From the NCBI GenBank assembly GCA_026075535.2, contig AP026544.2:12090001-12154000 (forward strand): a DNA stretch of 64,000 nt, in the 5' to 3' direction. Both the position numbers and the translations under genes were made by a program. The DNA is from Tricholoma matsutake (lineage: Eukaryota > Basidiomycota > Agaricomycetes > Agaricales > Tricholomataceae). The notes beneath the pieces were generated by a model. It saw nothing but the letters and a program-made list of their open reading frames with translations. It was not told the DNA's origin and made no database searches. Positions 11,041-23,219 of this stretch are shown piece by piece. The first letter of the stretch is position 1; every line of letters begins with the position of its first letter.

Positions 11041-12160
11041 TTAAAATCCCTTGCCATTTCTTATGTTCAAAAAAGGAATGTGGACCGTTCTCCGAGGACC
11101 TTTTTTCATAAATAACCCTTTTGGGAATGACACACACATCTTGTCTAGTATAGTGTTGCAACATGCCTTCACTGGGCTTGGCTTCATCCTACATAATGCC
11201 ACCTACTACTTATAATGAATACCAAACATCATTTCAGCTGGAATGCCATGTTGAATCTGCACCACCAGATGTCAACCTTGTCACTAAGCCCAACCTAAAT
11301 CTTCTGAACGATTTTTTTGGTACATGAAAACCTCGAGGCAAAGCTCGTACACTGAAGCCATCCTGGAACAAAAACGTGTTGTCCTTTGCTATGAAAAACA
11401 GGCCTCCTATGTTTGGCAAGAAAAACTTGACAACAGGCCATGGGCTTCATCAATGTTGATGCTCTTGATTTGTTTCTGAAACTTACATAGGGTTTCAAAT
11501 AAGGATTGCAAGACATGGGAGATGTCCTTCTGATGTCTTGAACAACTGCTCTACTGTAGCGATGTTATGTCATGCCATTCCAGCTTTCCAGGCCTTCAAA
11601 TCATGAATATATTCCTGGAAAATAATTTCATGAAAGCTCAAATAAGACAATAAACATGGCTTGCATTCCAATACGCATCCTCTCGTGGTGTGTCATTGTT
11701 GATGGCAACAGTGGGAATTCTATACTTGTGATTGAAGTCATTCCCCTGCCAAAAGGTAAATGTAGATGTATCCACACGCAGTAGCATTTCACTGACTTGA
11801 GTTATCTGAAAGTGCTTCAATGGCAAGATCATCAGAGAAATAAAACCATCAGCTGGGTTGTCAAGTAGCAGATTCAGGGCAATTGGCAGTGTTTTTCCAC
11901 TTCCTGTTCCAGTGCTGATCAAAGAGTCATGTCCGTTATGGGTTGCCAGACAGGAATGAAGCTGTAGTTCTCAAGGTACTTGAGTTCCACCAGTGACTGC
12001 CCAAGCTAGAAGACATGCTCAATATGCAGTAGTCCGGTCGTCGTTGCCCAGTTGATTGAGATAGTCAAGGGGAAGGCATTCCAGTGGAAGCAATTCAGAA
12101 AGGCACAAAATCTCTTCAGGAGCAGCTGAATCTCATTGAGGCAAACTTCAAGAGTAGGTA
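11041..12160 (-). pseudogene. Decayed RecQ/DEAH-type helicase gene
   Basis: Minus strand, 5' to 3': LHSCLATHNGHDSLISTGTG then SGKTLPIAL (Walker A, about 11965-11860), ISLMILPLKHFQITQ (motif Ia-like), a probable intron (GTCAGT...TTTTGGCAG, about 11803-11752), then NHKYRIPTVAINNDTPRED. INIDEAHGLL (motif II) lies near 11460-11435. Further downstream IPAEMMFGIHYK and FMKKGPRRTVHIPFLNIRNG look like later parts of the same protein. Multiple stops and frame changes lie between blocks. Such P-loop helicases are abundant in mushroom genomes, often within repeats. The helicase call is firm; the subfamily is inferred. Confidence 0.7.
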
Positions 12161-15100
12161 CATCAAAACTAGCCATAGAGTTGAGGATACTTGAATGTGC
12201 TTAGGATGCTGCCTAGTTACACTAGTAACATGATGGCTTCCCAAAAGGGTTATTTACGAAGTTGAGTGGCTGACACATATCTTTTCAATCATAAGAAATG
12301 GCAACCAGATTTAAACTCAGATGGTCAAGAATTGACACCAGACCTACCAACACTAACTAATAGTCAAATGAGAGGGATGGTGGGTGGGTGAACAAAAACT
12401 CATGTAGGGGAAAGTTTCGTATCGTTAAGTCTTGTAGAGCGATATGGCAAGGGGAAGGTTACAAAACGTTCCCATGAATACAAAGCCATATGTTTATTGT
12501 ATCGTGATTCCTCATTCTTTCATTCCTCACTTATTCATCATCCCTCATCCTAAACTTCTAGCAACCAGATTTAAACTCAGATGTACCGGTCCCTATACAA
12601 TCGACACTTGCTCATGTACTAGGGATCAGTCACCCATCTAGGTGTGCCAGCTGTACCAGCCAGGATTTCAAGATCAGAAATATAAATTCATCATGGATGT
12701 CAGAATTTCGAAGTTTGCGATGGTCATTTAGAATACATTGAGGCGTGTTACTCATGTTTGTGGCACAATACCACTACCAATACTCAGCAGCTTCAGCACT
12801 GATGTAATCACCTGAGAAGGAAGTACCTTCCCATGCACTTGTCTGGTCATTGACAACATTTCTGTACCCTCTACCTTCCACATCTCCTGGACTATTAAAA
12901 TACCACTTGTATATGATTCTAGCATGCCTATCTCACATATTCATTACTTATTGTATGGTTCCAAATCCCCTCATTCCATAGGTAAGTTCAAAATACATGT
13001 TTTTTGTACACCCCTACTTCCTACCAACATATGGTACTTCTGGGACCTTAAACTTGTCATTAAACCGATGCTTGGAGGCCTGTATTACCCCCTAAACATC
13101 CTCCAAATGTTTTATGCACCTGGTAAGCCCTTCAACAAATTTCTACAGTAAGCTGTTGAGTAGGTGGTGCCCCCACCCTCTAGTACACATTGTCATAATC
13201 TAGCCTATTCTACTGATGTCCCGAATGTTCTCTACAGTTATGGTAGTTCCCCAGACCTATTAAACAGTGGAAGTGACAGGTTCTAGCCCATGGGTTGCAC
13301 TTCATCCTCTCATATAACATTGGTGACTAAGGTGTGTTCTTCTCCCCCTCTATTAATTTTGCCCTTGATATGGAGCACAAAATAAGTCCCATTGATGAAT
13401 TTCCAGTGGTCATTACATCATTCCACTGCCCAGGACACCAACTGGATGCCCTGTCTCCCCTTTACAGAAAACCTGGTATGCCCCTCACTCCCTCCCCCTC
13501 CCCTGGCCTCAATAACCTTATCCCCACACTGAGGGTAGATGAAACTCCTTTTATGAGTGCATGTACCAAGGTGTAGTAGATGGGTCTCTTTGTGGTGGAA
13601 CATCATGATGTTACTCCTCCTCCCCTGTCTGTAGGCTCGCTTTTTTCACTTCTCCTAGCTCTCCCCTTCCTGTTACATTGCATGAGACATATATATTGAT
13701 GTTATTTGCAATCCATTTAGCTATGCAATCATTCTGGGGTACCCTGCTTGGTCCCCCACTGAGCAGGATACCATTCAAGTACACCACACCCTGTGGGTGG
13801 TTGAGAATGGCTCTATTAGTATTACATTACAGCAATGATGTGTGTACAGTATAACTGAATAATGGAAATGAAAGCAAAAGAAAAGGTTGGGAAACAAGGG
13901 AATTAGTGAGCTCATCATCAGAAAGAGTGGGCACAAAAGTTTGATGGCATTCAAGACCGTGGGAGACAGCACTGGGAAATTGTGATGGGCATTCCGGGCA
14001 TCTCTCAATACTTGGCAACCAATGTCTAAGTGAGTATCGGGATGTGCCTAACCAAAAAAGTCAAATCTCTCGGAAAAGGTACCATCCCTGTAATGGAATA
14101 AGCAAGTATTGGTTGACATTTCTACACCTCTTATGGTAAAATACAGAAAAAAACCTGTGAAATGCCAGTATAGGTCTCGCACATGTATGATGTAGTCAGG
14201 GCTTGTCAGAGGTTCTCCTGACAAGTGACACTGAGTTGGTGAGTTTTCTGTTCTCCCTCTTTCCTTTTTTGATTTTTGATTTATTTTTGATTTAATTTGT
14301 AATTTGCTTGCCACAAACATCAGTATTGGGCCTACATTGAGGGCTTCTAACTGAGCTTAGTCAACATTCTGTTCACTTTGGGTGGAATCAGATTGTTCAT
14401 TGATTCTTTTCACCAGTTCTCAGTCTGAACATATCAAGTCCTCTCTTTGATTCAACAAGGTTTCTGTGTATGTGGTTGAAGTTGATACAATGGCAAGGTC
14501 TCTTTAGTGGGCTATTAGCATTTGGGTGAATATTCTCCATTCTTTGAGGGTGTCAAGTACTAATACCCATCATTCCCAAGGTTTCTGAGTAACAAGAAGT
14601 TTTAGAAGACACTGGTTGGTCTCGAGTTAGTGTTAACATTAATACCCTCTTTGCTGTACTGAGTTAAAACAGCTCCATGCAGCCACATCCGTGACTTCCC
14701 ACCTGGCTTACATGTGGTGCAGCTACTATTTTCCAGCACCTCATAAATGTCGACTCCTGTCAGGACCTTTGTGTGATTCTCCCCAACAACCAATGATCCT
14801 ATCGCTACCATACAGGCAGATTTGGGCCAAGAAACTGTCCAACCACCCCTGGGGAGTACCAAGGGTGTGTTTGGTGTCCACCTTGAAATTCTGCAGCCTG
14901 ACCATATTACAACACAACCTGCATGTCCAGATAACTTGGAAATGACCAGAACTCAAGGTGCATAGGCCTCGCTGTTACTGTTGATGCCTTCACTGAGGCT
15001 TCTAGGGTTTAGACCACCCACGAATGGCCACTAATACATGTGTTCTGGGTCTCAATGGCAGCTCCAGGTATTCGCTGTTTCATCTCCGTCCCAAGTATCT

Positions 15101-15688
15101 TCTAATGGTTCTTTATAACTAGGTCTTTCCATAACCTTCAGGTAGAACAATTGTGGGTGAGACTTGCTGCAATGACCAATGGTCATCCAGTTCCTGTTCA
15201 TGGATTTGGGTCAGAGATTAGTGATCATTAGTCAGGCAAGGGCAACTGAGAGTGATGTGGCTCGATATAGTTATCACAATGGTGAGTTCACATTGTGGCC
15301 ATGCACCTGCGAACAGACCCCCAGAATATTTCTGTATTATGTTCTTCAGCGGGTGATGCTGACTATTTCAAGGCGAAGCAGGGTCTGAATCATTTATTAT
15401 GTGAGCACCCTGCATGGACTCACCATTTTGGTGTTTAAGAGTATATTTAGAGCCTGTTTGGATCTGGCTGTTGAACAATATGTAGGGACATTTGCATACA
15501 ATTGCATATGCTTGGCTGAGATTGGCGCCTTGCAGAGTTTAGATTAACCCATCAATTGATGTCCAGGACAATAAACACAAAGAAGCAACAACCTGTGGTC
15601 TGTATGGAGATATATTGTAGTCATCTCCATCTCATGCTTTCCAGATCATGGATGTTTAAGGCAAGATCTCACAATAGGAATGAAACAA
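12161..15688. other. Long unassigned stretch
   Basis: No gene recognised with confidence. A 23-bp direct repeat starting GCAACCAGATTTAAACTC occurs at 12301 and 12561. At about 13317-13336 ATAACA is followed by TTGGTGACTAAGG, which resembles an LTR end plus primer-binding site, but no matching LTR was seen. Open frames at 13334-13576, 14048-14320 and 14602-14956 lack known motifs. Confidence 0.4.
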
Positions 15689-17654
15689 TTATTTTACAGG
15701 GGTCAAGTACAAGCCGAGCTCGTCGGGTAGAGTCACAGTATGAACAATATGTAAATGAACATCTGGCAAGATTCCTCGAGAGATGGCATCTGCCTTGTTT
15801 ACAGCAGACTCAACATAAACTGGAGCAAAGGATATGTTTGCCGTCACGCAGACAATCTCAGCTCGATGTATTGATAAGTTTGACATGAAATTGCGACTCT
15901 GTCCTTGCTCGTGAGCCACTATCACTCCTTGATTATCCAAATGGAGCAAGATGTGTGAGTCACAGAACCCAAGATTTATGAGAATAAGAGCTGCCAATTC
16001 CACAGCCACTGTTTCCAGCCACCCGATATCATGACCCAAACCTTTCCAACTCAACTTCAATCTAAAAGCAGCCCATTGGTCCCCTAAAACAATACCAATA
16101 CCCCATGCCATAGACGCATCAACCCAAAGGTCAATATCAACCAAAGGACCTTTCGGTATAAGAGATCATTTGATGGAGCCATCAGAGAGAGTCAGGGACC
16201 AAGCTCGCAGTGACAATAAAACAGAGGGGGGAGGATATTGACCAAGCAAAGGGATTTTCATGAAATGACAATATAAAAACTGAGAGAGGCTGCATATGAA
16301 CATAGACAAATGACAGATGAGATAGCACTCCAAAGAGCTTCTGGATATCTTGTAAAGTCATATGCGATGTTGAGAATGAAGCCAGAGCCAAGTCAACATG
16401 ACCTTTGTTTTTGATCCATTTAGCCTCTAAAACTGAAATGGTCCACTCTGCCAAAGAGAAGACAAAGCCTAAAAAATTGAAAGATATTGCAAAATCCTGT
16501 CCTTTATGCTTGTGCCATGGGATTCCCAGGTGAGTGATACACTCCAGAGCAGAAGAGCGGTTGTAATCAAAGTGAAATAAGGAACACGTTGAAGAGAACA
16601 GTCCCTTTGAAGAAGGGAAGCAAAATACCACCACATCATCAACCCATTTTGCAAATGGGCCTACCTTTTTGCATTCCCAGATTACTAATGAGGCATCAGC
16701 AACTTCTCCTAGAAAACCATGTGCTGAAGCAATCCCAAATGTGACACAGTGTTCCAGCCAGAACAGATTCCGATGATGTACAACCATCACTCTCTTATGA
16801 GCGGGTAAAACAGGAATAGTGCAATAGGCTGCCTCAATGTCTAGACTGCATGCCTCTGCACCCAATGGTGCTGAAGCAACCTACATCATATGATCAGTCA
16901 AACTGATGACAAGCAACAATGAAGCAACAAAGTCATAAGAGTGACAGAACATAACCAAAGATGTTCACAAGGATAATCATTGACCCACAAAGGTATGATA
17001 TGATGCAAGGGACCAACAAAGGTGACAAAAACATATCCATTTTGCAACACAACAAAGTGACAGGAGGTTATGAGAACAATGCAAGGGAATGACGTACAAC
17101 ATCAGCCACTGTCGCCGCTGTAGTCCAAACTGTAGCAAAATTATTGGAATTGATGTAATCGTTCACAGACTTGCCGTCCAAATATGTTTTCAAGGAGTTT
17201 TGGCAAACCCAAATCTTGTCAGGCTCACCGATGCTTTGCTGCTCAATCACCAACAGCAAAGGAGTAGTGATGAAAGGTTCACCAAGGATAATACAATCTC
17301 CACACAAGCAAAAGGGCCCGACATGCGACCCAGAGCCACTTCATCACTTAAGAAACTGTCAAGAAAATCATCAGAGCCCACACAAGAAAAATGATTGGGA
17401 GGAATCTCAGTCTTTGAGAATTGGAACACATCTTTGGAAATGGGAAAGCCTGATCACAAGTGTTGAACGAGATCAGGAAATTGTTTTGTCAAACTGTGAA
17501 GCAGTAATTCATGCTCAAATGTGAATGTGGAATATGGCATGATGATTTTATGAAGAAGAATTGGGTCCTGGTGACCGACAGGAGAAGGCGAGGGCAAAGT
17601 GATTGGCATCTCCACAGAAAGAGCAACAGTGTTCAATTCAGGCTTGCAAGCCAT
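15689..17654 (-). pseudogene. DIRS/Ngaro-like reverse transcriptase-RNase H gene, broken
   Basis: Minus strand. An upstream part (17654-17454) is followed by GEPFITTPL and VNDYINSNNFATVWTTAATV (17280-17098). A 217-nt intron (17097-16881, GTACGT...GATGTAG) joins it in frame to VASAPLGAEACSLDIEAAYC (palm, first catalytic Asp), FGIASAHGF and KWVDDVVVF (catalytic Asp pair, near 16640). The RNase H part (16144-15689) has LWVDASMAWG, TVAVELAALI and LHLDNQGVIVAHEQG, giving the D, E and D positions. TGA near 16182 and a frame change separate RT from RNase H. This RT family in mushrooms usually goes with a tyrosine recombinase, which I could not find here. Confidence 0.7.
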
Positions 17655-17699
17655 GGCCTTTACAGAGATGCTGATAGGTCCACCTTGTCATTCAAGCTC

Positions 17700-18910
17700 G
17701 GAAAACACATCTACAATTGTTGTCGAAGCTCTACGAAGCCCTCCAAAGTCCTATGAACATCTATGAACCTCTACAAAGTCACGAGAATGCTGCGAAATTC
17801 TTTGCAACACTTCAAAACTCTTTGCAACACCTCGAAATTCTTCATATGCCTTCAGCTGCCATAATACAATTCCCCCGACCTTCATGCAGCTCAGGATGTA
17901 CACTTGAAACATTGTCGATGAGTTTCGAACCAGTATCGAGCAATATCGCAGCAATATTGGCCTTCGAACAAGTCTGATATTTCCTCAACTGACTTTGAAA
18001 ATCATCGAACATTGCAAATCGACATCGGACACTATATCGCTATCCAAATAATCATCGCACACATGCCAGACGTATCCCCTACCATTGTCGAACAATATCA
18101 CACCGATATCGGGCCACAAACAAAGTCCGAAGAATCTTCGAAAATCTTCGAAAAACATTGAACCTCGAAAAACATCGTTGGACACAGTATTTCCTATTCG
18201 AACGATCTTCGGACGCATGCTGGCCACATGTGACACTATATCGAGTATATTGAACACATTTCAACTGCATGTGCATGCATACAATCCGCTCGAAGCAGTT
18301 TCCGATCTTTTATTCAATTTATAACAAGGACAGTCCGGTTTTAGCTATTCTTTCTTATTATTTCTTCATCATGTGTTATATTCACCCTTTCTAGGCTCGC
18401 TTTATTGTTCTGATATACTTATATTGTCTTTTGCCTCGAGTTTTCCACATGTTTGCCTCATGTTCTCTAGCCTTTTTAGGTACTTTCTTTATTTTATATA
18501 AAAAGATGTACTAGATACAAAGAAAAACAGGAAAGTCGTCATCTTCCTCCCAGATCACAGTGATTTGAGAGTACAGTTTAGTCTTATTCAGTCTGAAGTT
18601 TGGTGTTTTATGCTAAACTTCCTTGAAATTCCTCGAAATTCCTCGCATTACGCTATTTTTGCTCTTGCTTCCCTCGATTAGCCTTTTCTTCACTTCTACT
18701 ACTCATCTAGTCCCCGATCTTGTGTCTGAACATATCTGTGCACTTGAAATTCCTCGAAACTTCTTCAAAAAATATTGTGACATCTCGAAAAGCATTGCAA
18801 CATCTCGAAAATCATCGCAACACCTCGCCAATCATCGCAACGTCTTGCAAATCATTGCAACCCCTCGAAAATCATCACAAGCACTCGAAACACATTCTTC
18901 TAGCCTCGAA
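17700..18910. repeat. Diffuse tandem words (CTCGAAA / ATCATCGCAAC type)
   Basis: Three patches (17715-17860, 17995-18190, 18740-18895) are built of degenerate 17-20-bp units such as ATCTCGAAAATCATCGCAAC. The best-ordered run is 18776-18880 with about six units. Between the patches the sequence is plain AT-rich DNA. There is no coding sense and no constant repeat-spacer order. Confidence 0.55.
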
Positions 18911-19405
18911 CTGCTTTGACAAGCAGTCCTTTTATGGCTATTTGACGGTTGATCTGACAGGTAATGTCTAGAGGGCCTTGCATCCTTCCTCTGACTCATG
19001 TTATACCATCCGAAGCCTTTTTGTGGGTTTTGTTTGGGTTTCCAGGTTGAGCATCATCAACACTCACCGCCGAAGTTGAACAAGATGCACAAGGAAATGT
19101 TGTGGAGTTTTGAGAAAAGCCCTTTTCCAGAGTGTCTGGAGAAAGTTGACTTGTTGTCCGGAAACACCTCGTGACTGCAGGTGCTAAAGCGATGTCTGAC
19201 TTGAGAGAGCAGATGATGCACCCCGAGATGCCAGAAGATCCCGAGGTGCTAACAGGAAAGGAGGAGGATGATGAGGTACAAGAATAAGGTTTTTGGGGAT
19301 GCACAGATGAAAGGACAGTTGAGGAGCAACCGCCTCAATAGGGAGATCAGGGACAGCACTCAACTAAGTTAGCTGCTTGCTCCAAAACCGCCATTGACAA
19401 GAGGT

Positions 19406-19730
19406 CTATTCTGATGGACTGAAACTTAGCCTCATACAATTTCTCGCAGGAAGCTCGTGCATCCAGAAGGTAAGATGAGCATTCCGAGATATCAAAGTGT
19501 CAATAAGCGGTGAAGAGCATACAAAAATCTGATTGAGATGTGATCCAGTCAAAATGAAGTGGCCATCAAGAGAGGGAGTGGGGAGATGGTAGAGTACAGA
19601 GAAAGGAAATATAATTTCTCCATGCTTCTTCCCAAAGTTCCTGAGAAAGAACAGCCTCACTTCCAAATATCATTAAGGAAAATTCAGTTAGTTAAATAAA
19701 ACAACAAAAATCATGTAAAAAAGACTTACA
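19406..19730 (-). pseudogene. Unrecognised coding fragment next to a hairpin/intron module
   Basis: The 19666-19406 frame is protein-like: RLFFLRNFGKKHGEIIFPFS, LYHLPTPSLDGHFILTGSHL, NQIFVCSSPLIDTLISRNAH. A plausible intron (donor GTAAGT at 19729, branch TTAACTAAC near 19690, acceptor near 19661) lies just upstream, so it may be a last exon. I do not recognise the family and no upstream exon was found; the hairpin module immediately 5' suggests it is attached to the repeat. Confidence 0.35.
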
Positions 19731-19763
19731 AGTGAGCCCAAACGACAATGCTGTTGTTTGGGC
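19661..19763 (-). repeat. Hairpin/intron module 6 (inverted, in E0)
   Basis: Hairpin GCCCAAACGACAA...TTGTTTGGGC (19736-19763). The minus-strand donor GTAAGT is at 19729 and branch AACTAAC near 19690; the acceptor near 19661 is uncertain. Confidence 0.65.
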
Positions 19764-20198
19764 TTGTTCCCATTGTTGGTTATTGGGGTAGGAGGTAAGG
19801 AGGAGGTGGTGCCGTTGCCAGTGTTGTTGATGATGCAGCTGTGTTGATTTGTCATCACAGCCAAGGCAGTACATAGAGAGATATAACTACCTATCTGTAA
19901 TGAAGCTTTAGTCTAACTGTTATATTGCTGACTTAATTGTACTTTATCATGTGACTATGAGGGTTCAATCCCTGCGGTAGCCACTGATTTTTCAGTCAAT
20001 TATATAAGCAACTCGGACTCCGCTCAGATGCTCGGACAGTCCTAGGACTCAGTTCGGACTCAGCTTGGACTGGAGATTTAGTTTGGCAGGACTTTCAGCC
20101 AAAGAAGTCTGAGCAAAGTCCTTGGACAGTACTCAGACTGTCCAAGTGTCCGAGCGGAGTCCACTCAGATTGGGGGGGGGGGGGGGGGGAGTGTAAAG
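19690..20198. mobile_element. Repeat copy E0 (right part of a palindromic repeat)
   Basis: It contains, left to right, an inverted hairpin/intron module, a segment shared in inverse orientation with 21980-22030, a tRNA-like module with B box near 19962, iterated GGACTGTCC-like words (20010-20170), a G run and the end sequence GTGTAAAG (20191-20198). It mirrors the left end of E1. Its left limit is unclear. Confidence 0.6.
19900..19990 (+). other. tRNA-like module, plus
   Basis: B-box-like GGGTTCAATCCC at 19961-19972 downstream of a degenerate A-box region; the inverted partner of 21860-21960 within the large inverted repeat. Confidence 0.42.
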
Positions 20199-20614
20199 AC
20201 CTCATTTGTTGAGGAGAACCATCAGCTGAGGCAGAATTTGTTGATAAGATGCAGAGTAAGTAGCGCTTTAAGGTCTGGTCCATAGGACCGGAAAATAACC
20301 GCAAACTGGACCAAACTTTCACTGATTGTAACCGGACTTTCAGTTATGGTTTTCGAAAGTTCGAGACGTTGCAGTTGCGGTTTTGGCAGATCACGTGACT
20401 GCTCTAGACCATCCAAAACTGGTTATCACTGATTGGAACTGGAGTTTTGGATCATGTTGCCAAGGTAGGTGATTACTGGTGATTGTTTACATTATTTTCT
20501 CACACACACTTCTACCCTCAACAATGTTGCCTCCCTTGTCCCACCTCCACTACCTTGTCAACCCCCTACAGCCGCTGCTCCCACCAACTAACGAGGACCA
20601 CAAGCAACAAAACA

Positions 20615-20716
20615 GGCCCAAATGATGCCTATTGTCATTTGGGTCCTAGGTATGTTTTTTCTTTGTTTGTTTCATGTTTTTATCAAATGACTAACTTTGT
20701 TTTGTTCATCTGTTAG
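20615..20716 (+). repeat. Hairpin/intron module 1
   Basis: Hairpin GGCCCAAATGA...TCATTTGGGTCC (20615-20646) is followed at once by an intron-like segment 20650-20716: donor GTATGT, T-rich body, branch TGACTAAC, acceptor TGTTAG. It is 67 nt long, in the range of real introns of this genome. Confidence 0.75.
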
Positions 20717-20867
20717 GAACTTTACTACTATTGCCAACCTACACATGCTGATGCAATGTGCCCACCTGGTAAGCACCATCTGACCACTCCACTTATGCCA
20801 CATCAATCTAATGAAACTCAATGGCAACACGCATGGCTGCAATTGTGCCACATCACACTGCAATGCA

Positions 20868-20968
20868 GGCCCAAATGACAGCAACTGTCATTTGGGCCCT
20901 TGGTATGTTTTTTTCCCCATTTGTTTCTTGTTTACATCAACTAACTATTACTTTTCTTTGTTTATCAG
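20868..20968 (+). repeat. Hairpin/intron module 2
   Basis: A perfect 13-bp stem GGCCCAAATGACA (20868-20880 with 20886-20898), then an intron-like segment 20903-20968 (GTATGTTTTTTT, branch AACTAAC, acceptor TTATCAG). Confidence 0.78.
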
Positions 20969-21859
20969 GATATATCTATGATTACTACCTGATGAAGATG
21001 ATGACCACAATGAACCACTACCAGAGCACCCTCCACTGCTGCCGTGAGCCCTCTGTGCTCATGGGGTGGATATGAAGTTCACAGCAACATGGAGAACGCC
21101 CAATGATTCCAATGCTGGCGCCAATGTCAACAATCATGGACAATGATGGGAATAGGCCAGGACAGCAGAAATGAGAAATGTGGGAGATGATGGACACATG
21201 CAATGGGGATTGAAGAACACAGGGAATGACAAACACAAGCAATGACGGGGGGAAAACAATGAACATGCAATGAAGTGGGGTGGGGGACAACAAACATGCA
21301 ACAGCGGGGGTGGGGGGGATGATGAACATGCTACGACACAGCACCTGCCTCTAGCCTCACGATCCACTGCTCGTGGGGGGAGACTGCAGATGCTTTTCTT
21401 TCTTTTGTTTTTGTTTTTGTTTTTGTTTTTGTTTTTGTTTTGTTTTACTCCAGCCCCAGCCCCACGAGCCTCTGTCCTTGTGGGGTGGAGTGTATAACTA
21501 GATGTCTCAAGTACCATTGACCCCTCAAACTCCATATCCTGTCCATAATACTTTCTCACTGTCAGATGGACCTTGTATTCTAACTCCATCTCTATCTTGG
21601 TCCCCAAATTTTGGAGGTCTTTACACTCCCCCCCCCAATCTGAGTGGACTCTGCTCAGACACTCGGACTGTCTGAGTACTGTCCGAGGACTTTGCTCAGA
21701 CTTTGCTCAGACTTCTTTGGCTGAAAGTCCTGCCAAACTAAATGTCCAGTCCAAGCTGAGTCTGAGCTGAGTCCTTGGACTGTCCTAGGACTGTCCGAGT
21801 GGACCAGGACTCATACAGTCCTAGGACTGTCCGAGTTGCTTATATAATTGACTGAAAAA

Positions 21860-21960
21860 TCAGTGGCTACCACAGGGATTGAACCCTCATAGTCACATGA
21901 TAAAGTACATTTAAGGCAACAATATAACTGTTAGACTAAAGTATCATTACAGGTAGATAG
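21860..21960 (-). other. tRNA-like module, minus
   Basis: B-box-like GGGTTCAATCCC on the minus strand (21886-21875), preceded by a degenerate A-box region. It is the mirror of 19900-19990. It cannot be folded into a proper cloverleaf by eye, so I treat it as a SINE-like Pol III promoter relic. Confidence 0.45.
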
Positions 21961-22174
21961 TTTTATCTCTCTATGTACCACCCCAGCTGTGATGACAAAT
22001 CAACACAGCCGTATCACCAACAATGATGCCAGCTCATCATCGATCATCATCATTCACCACCAACCACCACCACCACCACCATTCGACGACGACGCCTCCC
22101 TCCTGCATCCTGCTGCTGCCACTGCTTCCTGAACACCCCACAGCCATGGGCCCCATGCCAGCACATGATGAAAT

Positions 22175-22276
22175 GGGCCCAAACAACCATAGAGTTGTTT
22201 GGGCCCCAGGTGAGTTTTTTCTTTTTTCTTTTCTCATGTTTTCTTTAAGCTAACACATTTTTTCATTAATTATCAG
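22175..22276 (+). repeat. Hairpin/intron module 3
   Basis: Hairpin GGGCCCAAACAAC...GTTGTTTGGGCCC (22175-22206) is joined to an intron-like segment 22210-22276 (GTGAGT, branch GCTAACA, acceptor TTATCAG). Confidence 0.78.
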
Positions 22277-22419
22277 TTATATCTATACTGTAGCAGCACA
22301 ATGACCCCAAAACCACCAAATGAGGAACAACGATGAGACCACGATTCAGGAGCCGCCCCTGCCAGTGCGAGCAACTGCTCGTAGGCTGGACAACGGGTGG
22401 AACGACGACGATTAGGAGA

Positions 22420-22508
22420 GACCCAAGAGATGTCAACATCTCTTGGGTCCTAGGTAAGCTTTTTTTCTTTTCTCATTTCATTTTTCGATGCTAACTAACT
22501 TTTTATAG
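22420..22508 (+). repeat. Hairpin/intron module 4
   Basis: A 14-bp stem GACCCAAGAGATGT with its complement (22420-22449), then 22454-22508 (GTAAGC, branch GCTAACTAAC, acceptor TTTATAG). The stem sequence differs from the other modules while pairing is kept. Confidence 0.78.
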
Positions 22509-23048
22509 GTACAAGCTACTACTGGCAATGACAACGATGGGGGGACACCACCACCACCACTGCTGCCAGCCCCTGCTCGCAGGGTGGAAGGTGAGGGTGA
22601 AGAGACAAGGGGGACGGGAGACGAGAGGGAAGAGAGACAATGGGGAAGGGAGATGAGAGGGAAAGGAGACAAGAGGGAAGGGAGACGATAATGAGTGGGG
22701 ACACCCACGATGACACCCACCCCACGCCTATGAGCATCTGCTTGTGGGGTGGTTCGGGGGGGAGATGAATGGGGACAGGAGAGCGAGACAGCCAGGGGAC
22801 AACCCAGGGAGAGACAAATGCCGCCACGAGCAACTGTTGCTCGTGGTGGATGTTTTTAATTTATTTTTATTATTGATAGTTATGGTCCCCTCCCCTCGAG
22901 CTTGCGAGGGGAGGGCTTAGTATTATTTTAATTACCCATATTAATTACCCCTCACACAGATGCGAGGGGGTCAATTTAATAATCTATTCATGATATATAT
23001 AAAAATTAGATTTCAGTAATAAATAGATATGATGTATGTAACTTGAAA

Positions 23049-23140
23049 TGACTACTTGGCTTAAGTGGTAGAGTGTGCATGTTTTGTCGTCATGTGATTG
23101 CTAGTCCAGAAGGCTGTTGGTTCAATTCCTGCTGTGCACA
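23049..23140 (+). other. tRNA-like module, plus
   Basis: A box TGGCTTAAGTGG (23057-23068) and B box GGTTCAATTCC (23119-23129) sit at tRNA-like spacing, with CCAGAAGG between them. This is the best preserved Pol III-type promoter in the window. No CCA-matched acceptor stem is convincing, so it is probably a SINE-like derivative and not a working tRNA gene. Confidence 0.5.
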
Positions 23141-23219
23141 CATTATTTTGTGAGACTTATAAGACTTTCTCTAAGACTGGAAGTTGGACTTTACTTGGAC
23201 AGTACTTTAGAAGGTGTAA

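Larger units (their letters stand above)
20199..21618. other. Loop region with repeat core modules (E-mid)
   Basis: The segment beginning TAGCGCTTTAAGG at 20261, then TCCATAGGACCGG, matches the complement of the right end of repeat R2 (49340-49395). It is therefore probably a second hAT-like repeat whose other end is missing. It contains two hairpin/intron modules, GAGC-type hairpins (near 21046-21066 and 21466-21490) and a (TTTTTG)n run at 21400-21440. No gene was seen. Confidence 0.5.
19818..22032. repeat. Large inverted repeat (about 0.4-kb arms)
   Basis: The left arm 19818-20212 and right arm 21610-22032 are reverse complements with modest divergence. They include the shared CAACACAGC segment, the tRNA-like module, TTATATAAGCAACTCGGACT, the GGACTGTCC words, the G/C run and GTGTAAAGACCTC. 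The 1.4-kb loop carries two more hairpin/intron modules. Confidence 0.8.

Noticed and set aside
13310..13345. Primer-binding site and LTR end (ATAACA, TTGGTGACTAAGG)
   Set aside because: No matching LTR in the window and no convincing gag downstream.
13300..15680. Tyrosine recombinase expected beside the DIRS/Ngaro-like RT
   Set aside because: I could not find the R...HxxR...Y pattern in any frame of the neighbouring DNA.
21134..21607. 157-codon minus frame with NKNKNK run
   Set aside because: The Asn-Lys run is the TTTTTG microsatellite at 21400-21440; the rest shows no protein-like conservation.
22037..22237. His-rich and Trp-rich frames around 22030-22240
   Set aside because: Produced by CACCAC microsatellite DNA and the hairpin module, no independent coding support.
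20615..22508. Rho-independent terminators (hairpin followed by T run)
   Set aside because: The resemblance is real, but the genome is eukaryotic and the T run is the body of an intron-like segment with branch and acceptor.
23049..23140. A functional tRNA gene
   Set aside because: A and B boxes are present but I cannot pair an acceptor stem or anticodon arm, and it is embedded in a repeated element; treated as tRNA-like.
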